Assembly (NCBI GenBank): GCA_001627865.1
Contig: LUQO01000067.1
Location: forward strand, 1-44,374
DNA from: SAR324 cluster bacterium REDSEA-S27_B3
GTDB taxonomy: Bacteria; SAR324; NAC60-12
Direction: 5' to 3'
Length of the DNA: 44,374 bases
Below, piece by piece: positions 1-7,237 of this stretch (positions are counted from its first letter, which is position 1; the number at the start of each line of letters is the position of its first letter). The position numbers and the translations under genes were made by a program. Under the pieces are notes generated by a model. The model had not been told where the DNA came from. It ran no database searches and saw only the letters and a program-made list of their open reading frames with translations.

Positions 1-115
1 GTAAGGTACCGCAGTGAGCGGTCCCCCCTCTCCCTGTGGGAGAGGGTTGGTGTAAGGTACCGTAGTGAGCTGTCCCCTTCTCCCTTGGGGAGAAGGCTGG
101 GGTGAGGGGTTGATC
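1..115. repeat. Imperfect 51-bp tandem repeat with internal inverted repeats
   Basis: Two copies of a unit starting GTAAGGTACCG lie at 1-51 and 52-102. Each contains AGTGAGC, then GTCCCC, then a palindromic core (CTCTCCC/GGGAGAGG in copy 1, CTTCTCCC/GGGAGAAGG in copy 2). The CTCTCCC...GGGAGAGG core recurs at about 2230, 5040, 9494 and 9541, so this belongs to a dispersed intergenic family. It lies just downstream of the minus-strand GST gene, and the hairpins could act at its mRNA 3' end. The element may continue to the left of the window. Confidence 0.75.
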
Positions 116-136
116 CGCGGGATTCGTGCCCCCTTC

Positions 137-1138
137 TCACTTCGACTCCGCTTCAGGAGCAAAAAGTCGATCACGTTGATGTGATTCAGAAAAATTCAAT
201 TCCGGACCTTCCGGAACAATTCGGGTGGGATTGATTGTATGATGGCTGTAATAGTAGTGCTGCTTGATGTGTTCCATGCTGACTGTCTCAGCAATACCTG
301 GCTGCTGGTACAGGTCACGCAGGTATCCGGAAAGTGCAGGATAGTCCCGGATACGGCGCAGATTGGTTTTGAAGTGTGAGAAGTAAACCGCGTCAAAGCG
401 CACCAGAGTGGTAAACAGACGCCAGTCAGCTTCAGTGATCATCTCGCCAAGCAGGAAACGCTGGTTGGCCAGTCTTGTTTCAAGCTGATCAAGGCATTTG
501 AAAAGGCTGCTGAATGCGGCCTTATATGCTTTCTGGGTGGTGGCGAATCCGCAGCGGTAAACTCCGTTGTTCAGATTTTGGTAAATATCTGCGTTGATTG
601 TGTCAATCCCTTCCCGTAAAGCTTCAGGATAATAGTCGGTCTTTTCCGGAGTAAAATCGTTAAAGGCTGAGTTGAACATGCGAATGATCTCCGAGGACTC
701 ATTGCTGACGATAGTTTCGCGTTGACTATCCCACAAAACCGGTACAGTCACCCTGCCGCTGTAATCAGATTTTGCTCTTGTGTAAAGCTGATGCAGGCAT
801 TTGTAACCATATAAATTGTCTCCGGTCTCTCCATTCCAGTCATCAAATACCCAACCCTGATCCAGCATGTGAGGATGGACGGTGGAAACCGTGATGATTT
901 TTTGCAGCGCTTTCAGCTTGCGGAAGATCAATGCGCGGTGCGCCCAGGGACAGGCCAGTGAGACATAAAGATGGTATCGTCCCGTTTCTGCAGGGAAATC
1001 TCCTGTGCCGCTGGGTCCGGCCGAACCGTCAGGGGTAATCCAGCTACGGAATTGTGATTCCTGCCGCACGAATTCTCCATTGCTTTCTTTGGTGTCATAC
1101 CAGTGGTCGTGCCATTTACCTTCAATCAAAAGTCCCAT
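137..1138 (-). CDS. Xi-class glutathione S-transferase (glutathionyl-hydroquinone reductase)
   Basis: This 333-residue protein has the usual length and layout of Xi-class GSTs (YqjG/ECM4 type), cytoplasmic enzymes that reduce glutathionyl-hydroquinones with glutathione. The thioredoxin-fold active site is visible as ACPWAHR with Cys63. Other family landmarks are VPVLWD, NESSEIIRMFN near residue 150, and an all-helical C-terminal half with LGEMITEADWRLFTTLVRFD. The ATG start has an AGGAG about 12 bases upstream. A second, unrelated-class GST lies 360 bp upstream on the same strand, but repeats separate them and co-transcription is not evident. Quinone detoxification would fit the oxygenase and aromatic genes elsewhere in the window; that link is inference. 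Confidence 0.93.
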   Translation of the reverse strand: MGLLIEGKWHDHWYDTKESNGEFVRQESQFRSWITPDGSAGPSGTGDFPAETGRYHLYVSLACPWAHRALIFRKLKALQKIITVSTVHPHMLDQGWVFDDWNGETGDNLYGYKCLHQLYTRAKSDYSGRVTVPVLWDSQRETIVSNESSEIIRMFNSAFNDFTPEKTDYYPEALREGIDTINADIYQNLNNGVYRCGFATTQKAYKAAFSSLFKCLDQLETRLANQRFLLGEMITEADWRLFTTLVRFDAVYFSHFKTNLRRIRDYPALSGYLRDLYQQPGIAETVSMEHIKQHYYYSHHTINPTRIVPEGPELNFSESHQRDRLFAPEAESK

Positions 1139-1497
1139 TGTTCACTTTTCTCCTGTTCTTATTTATTAGTTTGATATGGAAACAGTTATAGCATTGTAGC
1201 ACCAAATTGAAACTTGATTTCCGTTCTCCGGACAAGTCGTGGTCAAGTTCCCTGGGAATGACATTTCTGCTTTGTCATTCTCGGCGAAGCGCAGCGAAGA
1301 CTCGGAATCCAGGGGTGTTGTTGTAAAGCTTACCTTCATCTTGCTGGTTTAGACTCCGCTCAATCAGCGGTTTTTTGCTCCCTGAGCGTAGTCGAAGGGA
1401 GAGGGGATACCTCTGTCACACCAATCTCCTTCCATGGAGAAAGAGGTGCTGCACGGGGTGGGTAAATGGACATTATTTCGTGAATGATAAACCTGTG
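1139..1497. repeat. Intergenic region made largely of dispersed repeat pieces
   Basis: No gene was found between the two GST genes. The segment carries a GTCATTCTCGG...GAAGACTCGGAATCCAGG element (about 1278-1316; a related piece is at 2168-2196), then CTGAGCGTAGTCGAAGGG near 1382-1399, then TCTCC...GGAGA inverted pieces near 1424-1442. A short hairpin CCGCT-CAATC-AGCGG followed by six T (1356-1376) looks terminator-like on the plus strand, but no plus-strand gene lies upstream of it. Confidence 0.6.
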
Positions 1498-2124
1498 TTA
1501 TTTGCGATTTTTTTCAATCCATTCCACAATTTTTGGCAGGCTGGAGATTTTTTGCTGATGTGCGATCAGCAGGGGAAAAGCGTCAAGGATGCTTTCCGGA
1601 ATTCCGTCGATAATGCCTCCGGAAATCCAGCCGCACAAACGCCAGCCAGCAAGATCAGCCACAGTCAGGGATTCGCCCACGAAATAGTCGGTTTTCCCGT
1701 TGTCTTCCAGCAATGTTTCCATAAAACCCAGCCAGTGCGGCAATACTGTTTCTGCCAGTTCACTGCGCATTTTTCTGCCTTTTTCAGCATCTTTTTCTAC
1801 AAGTGCCGGTCTTATCTTATTTGTGATATCCGTGGCAAGATCAATTACTTCATCAACTTTTGCCGCGGCGAAATCATTTTCCGGATAAAGCCAGCTAAGT
1901 TTCCCGCAGAAACGGGCGATTGCGCCTGTTTGAGCCAGGGTTTTGCCATCAACCTGCAGAACAGGAAACTGACCGAATGGAAAGGTTCCATCGGTTTTCA
2001 TTCTTGAAATTGCATCTCTAGAGGGACGAAGATCCTCAAATTCAATTCCTCCAATAAATAAAGCGATGCGGCTTGTTTCCGCCCGCCAGAATGGTACATC
2101 CGGATAAATCAGTGTTAGTTTCAT
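1498..2124 (-). CDS. Glutathione S-transferase, Tyr-type (sigma/alpha-like)
   Basis: A 208-residue soluble GST. The N-terminal thioredoxin-like half carries the likely catalytic Tyr7 in a YPD...WRAE context (compare YFD..RAE in sigma-type enzymes), then FGQFPVLQVDG, which holds the cis-Pro glutathione-binding segment, and the AQTGAIARF helix. The C-terminal helical half contains VGESLTVADLAGWR with the conserved Asp of the N-capping box. The reading frame could begin at a TTG six bases upstream, but the ATG at 2124 matches the family start MKLTL. No strong Shine-Dalgarno is visible. It is a different class from the Xi enzyme downstream. The electrophilic substrate cannot be told from sequence. 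Confidence 0.9.
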   Translation of the reverse strand: MKLTLIYPDVPFWRAETSRIALFIGGIEFEDLRPSRDAISRMKTDGTFPFGQFPVLQVDGKTLAQTGAIARFCGKLSWLYPENDFAAAKVDEVIDLATDITNKIRPALVEKDAEKGRKMRSELAETVLPHWLGFMETLLEDNGKTDYFVGESLTVADLAGWRLCGWISGGIIDGIPESILDAFPLLIAHQQKISSLPKIVEWIEKNRK

Positions 2125-2164
2125 TTTCAAAGTTTAAATAAAGATGTTTTTATACAATTCATTT

Positions 2165-2340
2165 ACTTTCCGGGGGAAGCAAGCGCAGTCTCGGAATGCA
2201 GAGTGTATTAAGTTTTTACCCCTCACCCTGACCCTCTCCCAGCGGGAGAGGTAGAAGCCACCCCTCACCCATTGCGCCTTCGGCTTGGCTCAGGCATCGC
2301 GGTCCCCCTCTCTCTCTACTGGAGAAGGAGGTACAGAGGA
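2165..2340. repeat. Dispersed CTCTCCC / CGCCTTCGGCTTGGCTCAGG repeat cluster
   Basis: From left to right: a GAAGC..GCGCAGTCTCGGAAT piece (about 2175-2196), CCCTCACCCTGACCCTCTCCC-AGC-GGGAGAGG (2219-2252), then CCCCTCACCCATTGCGCCTTCGG...CTCAGGCATCGCGGTCCCCC and a CTCTC...GGAGAAGG piece. This is the same composite element as at 4991-5055 and 9410-9575. No coding sequence was seen between 2125 and 2448. Confidence 0.7.
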
Positions 2341-2448
2341 AGAAACACTCTTCGGCTTTTTCCGGAACAAGTTTAACGTAAAACAATTATAGATGGAAAC
2401 AGCAAAGTTATGCCGAGAAACACCATGATTTGCAAAATCAACTAAATC

Positions 2449-2477
2449 TTGACAGATTATAGGGTAGTTCGTAAATT
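2449..2477 (+). promoter_or_regulatory. Sigma70-type promoter for the small acidic protein
   Basis: TTGACA (2449-2454), a 17-bp spacer and TAAATT (2472-2477) form a good housekeeping promoter. Transcription would begin near 2484, giving a leader of about 95 bases before the ATG at 2580. This is a motif match by eye only. Confidence 0.6.
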
Positions 2478-2579
2478 AGCGCAGCAGCAGTGCGTTGTTG
2501 ATTAAGCATCTTAAGCTGTATTAGTAATTTTTTTTCAAAAATTATCATGTCATAGTAAAAATCCTATTTGGAGTAAATT

Positions 2580-2939
2580 ATGAAAATTAATATCAGTCTG
2601 AAAGACGAACAAAAGGAATTCATGGACCAGGTCATAAATGATTATTCGCTTGAAAACACGGAAACTTCCATTCAATTGCTGGTTAGCGAGATTCTGGACA
2701 AATATGACCATGAAAGTGTTTTTGGTGAAATCCGCTGCATTGGAGGCTGTTTCTCCACTGACGCTGCGGTACCGGTTGAACTTGGTGATCAGCAGGTTTT
2801 AAAGATGAAGGAAATCTTTCAGCAGTATGAATTCGAAGATTATGATTCAGAAGAAGAAGAGCTGAGTAAAATTGTTCGTAGCATGATTAATTACGCCGAT
2901 CAGGAAGCTGATCTAAATAAGCTTTTTTCTGAAGGCTAG
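2580..2939 (+). CDS. Small acidic protein of unknown function
   Basis: I do not recognise this 119-residue protein. It is soluble and strongly acidic, with no signal peptide or membrane segment. Residues 1-35 look helical. The centre contains a Gly/Cys-bearing stretch IRCIGGC (two Cys three residues apart), and an acidic run DYDSEEEE lies near residue 90 before a C-terminal helix. The start is well supported: GGAG lies six bases before the ATG, with a TTGACA/TAAATT promoter upstream. It appears monocistronic, because the next gene starts about 290 bp away. The two cysteines could bind metal or form a disulfide, which is speculation. Confidence 0.75.
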   Translation: MKINISLKDEQKEFMDQVINDYSLENTETSIQLLVSEILDKYDHESVFGEIRCIGGCFSTDAAVPVELGDQQVLKMKEIFQQYEFEDYDSEEEELSKIVRSMINYADQEADLNKLFSEG

Positions 2940-3226
2940 AATCTTTTATAAAAATATCATTGCTTTAAATCGATCCCACATTAAGGCTTCAAATTTTTTC
3001 CTTTTTTTCTTGACAAAAAAATAAAAGGAGTATAGGAGGTGGGTTAGTCCTTATTGCTCTTAAAGTGAAGAAGAGTGTTTGGATTATAAATGTAATCATT
3101 ACCATCTTATCAACCATCAGCAGGAAAGGAGGGCAGGCTTCACAAAACATCAATATTATCAGTAAACTATAATTGAAATATTCATTAAACTATAATTTGA
3201 GGAGTAGTATTAAATAAATAATTTCA
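2940..3226 (+). other. AT-rich upstream region with two copies of TAAACTATAATT
   Basis: No gene is convincing here. TAAACTATAATT occurs at 3163-3174 and again at 3186-3197, starts 23 bp apart, just upstream of the PQQ-dehydrogenase frame. Each copy contains a perfect TATAAT. They may be alternative -10 elements or a duplicated regulator site, but no good -35 accompanies either. A 35-codon GTG-initiated frame (3065-3172) has a hydrophobic N-terminus but no well-placed ribosome binding site; I do not call it. Confidence 0.35.
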
Positions 3227-4498
3227 TTGTTTAGACTGGTACTGTTTTCATCAACTTTGTTTGTGGGTTATATCCATGTAAAAGGAGATGAAGAAAACGT
3301 TAAATTACTGAGCAGTTTCAAAGCTACAGGCACTGGGAGAGGAGAAGTGATTGCTCAGGATACTAAATTCGCAAGCAATATCAGGAAGAATATTCTTCCT
3401 CATATAAATATGCCGGCCGGATTCAGTATTGAAATATTTGCCATTGCTCCGGACGCGAGACACATGGCAGTCAGCCGAAACAAAGGCGCGGTATGGATTG
3501 GAACAAGAAAAACCAAGGTTTGGCAGGCAACAGACAGGGACATGGATAATGTAGCTGATACAGTTGAAGAATTCAGTCCAAGTGTCAGTTTCGATATTCC
3601 AAACGGCCCCTGATACAGTGATGACGGTCATCTTTATATTGTGGAAAGAAACATGGTACTGTGGTTTCCGGCGGCAGAATTTTTCATGGAAAGCCCCGAT
3701 ACCGTGGCTGTTCCCATCATTGACCAGGGACAGTTAATACCTGTTGAGGAAGAATCATATAACCATTCTGCCAGGGTTTGTGTGATCGGTCCGGACAACA
3801 AGCTCTATGTCAGCCTTGGACAACGTTTTAATGTACCAGGTCCTGAAAATTATCCTATGTATGACGAAGTCGGAATCGGCGGAATCATCAGGTTCAACCG
3901 TTTTCCGGGCAAGCTGGATAGAGAAGTTGTAGCAATTGGTGTTCGAAACTCAGTCGGACATGCTTTCAATCCGAAAGATGGTAAGCTGTGGTTTACGGAT
4001 AACCAGGTAGATGGCATGGGTGAAGAAACTCCTCCGGGAGAATTGAATAAAGCCCCAAGGTTAGGTGCTGATGTGTGGTATGGTTTCCCATATTATGGAG
4101 GCGGTGGAGTAAGGACCAATGAATATGCAGGACAGCCTATTCCTAAAAAATATGCTGATAATTACGTGAAGCCTCAGGTTGAGATGATCGCGCATGCCGC
4201 AGACCTGGGCATGATGTTCTACACTGGCAGGATGTTCCCCAAAAAATATCATGGTGCAATTTTCAGTGCACAGCATGGTTCCTGGAATGCAGTAAAACCC
4301 AGAGGTGCCAGAGTTATGGTGACATACCTGGACGACAAGGGTAATGCAGTCAAGACAGAGCCATTTGCTGACGGTTGGATGACAGACGCGGGTGTTTATC
4401 TTGGAAGGCCTGTTGATGTACAACAATACGTCGACGGTTCTATCCTTGTCTCTGACGACAAAGCCGGTGTTGTGTACCGTATCTCATATAGTAATTAA
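3227..4498 (+). pseudogene. PQQ-dependent sugar (sorbosone-type) dehydrogenase interrupted by in-frame TGA
   Basis: Two stretches in the same frame (3227-3610 and 3614-4498) join across a single TGA at 3611-3613 to give about 423 residues, normal for soluble PQQ-type glucose/sorbosone dehydrogenases (six-bladed beta-propellers, periplasmic). The first part starts at a TTG with a short hydrophobic leader and carries the family entry MPAGFSIEIFA...ARHMAVS. The stop falls in the conserved NGP-x-YSDDGHLYIVER blade. After it come RVCVIGPDNKLYVSLG, VGHAFNPKDGKLWFTDNQ, LGADVWYGFPYYGG, IFSAQHGSWN and the terminal VDVQQYVDGSILVSDDKAGVVYRI. Everything on both sides is otherwise intact, so the lesion is recent, a sequencing error, or recoded. 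A cytochrome c gene follows, the expected electron acceptor. Confidence 0.85.
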
Positions 4499-4505
4499 CA
4501 GTAAA

Positions 4506-4529
4506 GTGGCCGATCCCTTGATCGGCCAC
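4506..4529 (+). other. Perfect 10-bp intergenic hairpin
   Basis: GTGGCCGATC (4506-4515), loop CCTT, GATCGGCCAC (4520-4529): a fully complementary GC-rich stem 7 bases after the dehydrogenase stop codon and 8 bases before the cytochrome ATG. No T-run follows, so it is not a classical intrinsic terminator. It could stabilise the upstream mRNA end or set the dehydrogenase-to-cytochrome ratio. Confidence 0.7.
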
Positions 4530-4537
4530 AACACCCC

Positions 4538-4881
4538 ATGAGAATAATCGTTCTGCTTAATTTAGTATTTCTTTCATTTACGGCAGGCCATGTACTGGCG
4601 GAGAACTCAAAAAAGGGAAGGAAGTGGTAGAGAAAATCTGCCAGGTTTGTCACGGACTTTATGGTCAGGCAACAGGCGCAGGATCATCCGTGCTTAGTCC
4701 GAATATCACCGCGCAGCAGAAAGATTACTTAATTGCCAAATTAAGAAGTTATAAATCAGGAAAAATACAGCATCATCAAATGAATATTATTGCCTCAATG
4801 CTTTCTGATGAGGATATACAAAATGTGGCCGAATGGTATTCCTCAATAGAAATTGAAATCACTTTGCCTGAGATTGACTGA
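4538..4881 (+). pseudogene. Small c-type cytochrome split by a -1 frameshift
   Basis: The ATG at 4538 opens a 30-codon frame encoding a typical signal peptide (hydrophobic core VLLNLVFLSF, cleavage near VLA-EN), ending at TAG 4628-4630. The mature cytochrome lies in the -1 frame: KGKEVVEKICQVCHG with the heme motif CQVCH, then HHQMNIIASMLSDEDIQNVAEWYSS, whose Met is the probable axial ligand. One extra A in the A6 run at 4609-4614, or -1 slippage there, restores a 114-residue secreted class I cytochrome c. It would accept electrons from the adjacent PQQ dehydrogenase. It may be a pseudogene, a homopolymer sequencing error, or programmed frameshifting. No clear Shine-Dalgarno precedes the ATG. 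Confidence 0.8.
4599..4643 (+). other. dnaX-like frameshift signal candidate
   Basis: In the zero frame the heptamer A-AAA-AAG (4609-4615) is phased exactly as a -1 slippery site. GGAG (4599-4602) lies 6 bases upstream, and a stem TGGTAG/CTGCCA (4625-4630 with 4638-4643, one G-T pair, 7-base loop) begins 9 bases downstream. The slip joins the signal peptide to the heme domain without loss of residues. Each part is visible; function is inference. Confidence 0.4.
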
Positions 4882-4990
4882 TTTAGTTTTTACCTCCTAT
4901 TTCTGTAACTGATTTTTTCAGTCCTCGTCAAAATTCATTTTTAAGCATAAGTATCTTCCTGACTGCAATTGGTACTTGTTTATGTTATAA

Positions 4991-5055
4991 CCCTTCACCC
5001 ACCGCGCCTTCAACTTCGCTCAGGCATCATGGACCGCTCTCTCCCTTTGGGAGAG
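4991..5055. repeat. Dispersed CACCGCGCCTTC...CTCAGGCAT / CTCTCCC repeat copy
   Basis: One copy of the composite element: CCCTTCACCCACCGCGCCTTC, AACTTCGCTCAGGCATC, then CTCTCCC-TTT-GGGAGAGG. It sits between the convergent cytochrome and hydrolase genes and ends 13 bases before the hydrolase stop. It closely matches the doubled copy at 9410-9500. Confidence 0.75.
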
Positions 5056-5068
5056 GAAGAATTATTAT

Positions 5069-5872
5069 TCAGTTGAGGAAATTCAGCAGGCATCGGTTGA
5101 CTTCAGAGGCTTTTTCCATTTGCACCATGTGTCCTGCAGATTCGAATATTTCTACTTGAATACCGGCTGCTTCTGCAGCAGGAAGATTTTGAGCATGGGT
5201 GACTGGAATGATACGGTCCTCACTGCCCCAAATCACCAAAACCGGTATTGCTGAAGACACAAAATTGTCAATGAACACTGTTTGCCTACCAACAGAAATC
5301 AGTGTTTCTGAAATTGCCTTCAACGCAGATTCCACTCCATCCATTCGTTTATAATTCAGTATTTCTTCAACAAGCTGAGGATTTACCAGTGAGGGGTCTG
5401 CAAATAATTGCTGAAGCACCGGTTTCAGCTGCTGTGCTGATTCGGATTCAACAAAACCTTTCAGGTAATCACTGTTGATATCTGCTCCCAATCCTGCGCT
5501 GCAAACAAGCGCAAGTGACTTGACTGTGTCAGGGCTTCCAAATGCTGTTTGCATTGCAATTGCCCCACCCATGGAGTGACCGACCAGATGCACTAAAGGC
5601 ACATCCAGCACCTTTAAAAACTTGCTGACAAATTTTGCCATTCCGGAAAGCGACGGATCAGCAATTGTTTTGGTAGATTTTCCATGTCCGGGAAGGTCCA
5701 GCGCAAGAACTCGGTGTTTATCCGCAAGAGCGCCGAGATTGAACATCCAGTTGTCAAGGTCTCCTGCGAAGCCGTGAAGCAGCAGCACGACAGAATCACC
5801 GGAACCACGATCTGCATAACGCACTTGTATTCCCTCAACTTCTGTAAACAGGTATGGCGATGCTTGCCCCAT
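5069..5872 (-). CDS. Alpha/beta hydrolase, detached C-terminal domain of an AcoC-type acetoin dehydrogenase E2
   Basis: A 267-residue alpha/beta hydrolase with oxyanion loop LLHGFAGDLDNW, nucleophile elbow GHSMGG (Ser100), acid in WGSEDRIIP, and base in ESAGHMVQME. Its sequence style (RYADRGSGDSVVLLLHGF, ALDLPGHGKS) is that of the C-terminal half of AcoC, the E2 component of acetoin dehydrogenase. In canonical AcoC an N-terminal lipoyl domain is fused to this hydrolase. Here the lipoyl domain is its own gene at 6983-7231 with acoX between them. It is last in the minus-strand acoA-acoB-lipoyl-acoX-hydrolase run. It probably completes acetyl transfer from lipoyl to CoA after acetoin cleavage (inference). 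It could otherwise be a stand-alone esterase. Confidence 0.85.
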   Translation of the reverse strand: MGQASPYLFTEVEGIQVRYADRGSGDSVVLLLHGFAGDLDNWMFNLGALADKHRVLALDLPGHGKSTKTIADPSLSGMAKFVSKFLKVLDVPLVHLVGHSMGGAIAMQTAFGSPDTVKSLALVCSAGLGADINSDYLKGFVESESAQQLKPVLQQLFADPSLVNPQLVEEILNYKRMDGVESALKAISETLISVGRQTVFIDNFVSSAIPVLVIWGSEDRIIPVTHAQNLPAAEAAGIQVEIFESAGHMVQMEKASEVNRCLLNFLN

Positions 5873-5918
5873 CTTTTATTTCTGATTGGAATCCGGAATT
5901 ACAAGAGTTATTGTATTA

Positions 5919-6968
5919 TTACAATCCTGATTGGAGAAAATCATGTTTCAATCCGGCCTCCAGAGTGGCTTCTATGTCCAGTACCCTGGGACCTTCATTT
6001 TGCAGTTTGATGTGTACGGTTTGATTGCGGAGTTCCCTCACTCGCTCACCATCCGCCAGCAAAGTTCCTTCGGCAACTTCAAGGGTAAAGGGTTGATTCA
6101 ATTCCAGCCGCTCAACTGATTCAAGTCCAACTTGTTGCACCTTGCCTGCGGTGAGAACAGCCTGAACAGAAAAACGGTTTCCCAAAACGGCAGCCGCCCC
6201 GTGTGGTGCAAGCGGAGCAATATCCATTACAGCGCCTGGAATTCCGCACAATCCTGATGCTCCCGGTTTGCAGCGTGTAACAAATACCGCCTGAAGCCAG
6301 CCGGCATCCCAGACAGCCCGTCCTCCAAGACTGGCTTGGCGAGAAATTGCCAGATCAATTAAGGCGCTTTCACTCCATGTATCAGTTTCTGCCAGCAATA
6401 GTTTATGCTGTTGAACAAGCTGCCTGGCGGAGACTGAGGATGGAAGTTCCTTTTCAGCACTAAGCAGTTTCAGGAAAATTCCCGACGCCAGTCCTGCCTG
6501 GGTGGCTTCAAAGGGAAGTGAGAAAATATTGTTTGTTCCAGCGGCAATGGGAAGCAGCGGAACTTTACCGGATTCCATTGCCACCAGCCGGTTTGTGCCG
6601 TCACCACCAAAAGTTATCAGCAGGCTGCAGCCGCTTTCACGCATGATGCGCGCTGCCTCCTGTGTGTCCTGCGGAGTGCCCTTTGCTGATATTTCTACCG
6701 GTTGTACTTCCAGTCCTTTCTGAAAAGAACCGGTGTTTTTCAAAGGCGGCAGTGATTCAAACGCCGACTGAACAAGTCCCAGTCTTTCCGGCATAAACAG
6801 CACCCGGCATTGACACTGAGACCTTAATCCGGACAGTAACCTGGCGATGCGGTTAACTTTGACCAGATGCGTTACCGTTTCCGCATTTGAAACAAGGCGA
6901 CGCATGTCATGTCCGGAAGAGGGATTTGCCAGCAACCCCACTGAGGGATAGTTATGTTTTTCCCTCAA
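5919..6968 (-). CDS. acoX: AcoX-type ATP-NAD kinase-like protein
   Basis: A 349-residue protein with the NAD-kinase/diacylglycerol-kinase fold: VGLLANPSSGHDMRRLV at the N-terminus and the nucleotide-binding TFGGDGTNR near residue 140, then PIAAGTNN with the second signature. AcoX is a conserved companion of acetoin dehydrogenase genes; its exact role is unsettled. The first conserved strand begins at residue 9, so initiation must be at or just before the TTG at 6968; an in-frame stop upstream leaves no ATG or GTG option. The start lies 14 bases after the lipoyl gene, suggesting coupling. No strong Shine-Dalgarno is present. Confidence 0.88.
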   Translation of the reverse strand: MREKHNYPSVGLLANPSSGHDMRRLVSNAETVTHLVKVNRIARLLSGLRSQCQCRVLFMPERLGLVQSAFESLPPLKNTGSFQKGLEVQPVEISAKGTPQDTQEAARIMRESGCSLLITFGGDGTNRLVAMESGKVPLLPIAAGTNNIFSLPFEATQAGLASGIFLKLLSAEKELPSSVSARQLVQQHKLLLAETDTWSESALIDLAISRQASLGGRAVWDAGWLQAVFVTRCKPGASGLCGIPGAVMDIAPLAPHGAAAVLGNRFSVQAVLTAGKVQQVGLESVERLELNQPFTLEVAEGTLLADGERVRELRNQTVHIKLQNEGPRVLDIEATLEAGLKHDFLQSGL

Positions 6969-6982
6969 AACTTCACACCGTA

Positions 6983-7231
6983 TTAATCAGCCTCTTCAAT
7001 TCGGGCCAGCACGGTTCCTGGTTTGAAGAGTTTGTCCTTGGTGACACAAATCTCCCGGATTACACCATTTGCGGGTGAAGGAACTTCCATGGTTGTCTTC
7101 ACAATCACAATTTCCACAATCACCTGACCCTGTTCAACTGTATCGCCTTCGGACGCTTTCCACTGCACAACCATTCCATCGGCCTGCTGTTCAGTCGGCC
7201 ATTCATCCTGAGTGATGGACAGTTCGATCAT
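6983..7231 (-). CDS. Stand-alone lipoyl/biotinyl carrier domain (detached N-terminal domain of AcoC)
   Basis: An 82-residue protein that is nothing but one lipoyl domain: WKASEGDTVEQGQVIVEI, the attachment turn with Lys45, MEVPSPANG, and a C-terminal PGTVLARIEE strand. The turn reads IVIVKTTME, where most lipoyl domains have an acidic residue before the Lys (DKA). This may affect recognition by the lipoylation machinery. It sits 6 bases downstream of acoB and just before acoX. It should act as the swinging-arm carrier of the acetyl group between AcoAB and the hydrolase half of E2 at 5069-5872. A biotin carrier is possible by fold, but the context favours lipoate. Confidence 0.9.
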   Translation of the reverse strand: MIELSITQDEWPTEQQADGMVVQWKASEGDTVEQGQVIVEIVIVKTTMEVPSPANGVIREICVTKDKLFKPGTVLARIEEAD

Positions 7232-7237
7232 AATGAA

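Noticed and set aside
1-102. Possible CRISPR-like array from the tandem 51-bp units
   Set aside because: Only two imperfect units, no unique spacers between identical repeats, and the same cores recur singly elsewhere. It is a dispersed repeat.
1356-1376. Plus-strand terminator-like hairpin CCGCT/AGCGG with T6
   Set aside because: No plus-strand gene lies upstream, the stem is only five pairs, and it sits within dispersed-repeat material.
1375-2007. A 210-residue plus-strand reading frame
   Set aside because: It runs antisense to the clear GST gene at 1498-2124 and begins in repeat sequence. No recognisable protein features.
3010-3036. TTGACA...TATAGG as a promoter for the PQQ dehydrogenase
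   Set aside because: The spacer is only 15 bp, and the distance to the gene start is nearly 200 bases.
3065-3172. 35-codon GTG frame with a hydrophobic N-terminus
   Set aside because: The nearest GGAGG is about 27 bases away, and the frame ends before the PQQ gene without linking to it.
3611-3640. Selenocysteine insertion at the TGA of the PQQ dehydrogenase, suggested by a downstream GATGA-CGG-TCATC hairpin containing GGTC
   Set aside because: The stem is short, its loop is nearer to the TGA than usual for bacterial SECIS, and from memory the family has Ala, not Cys, at this position. A plain nonsense change or error is simpler.
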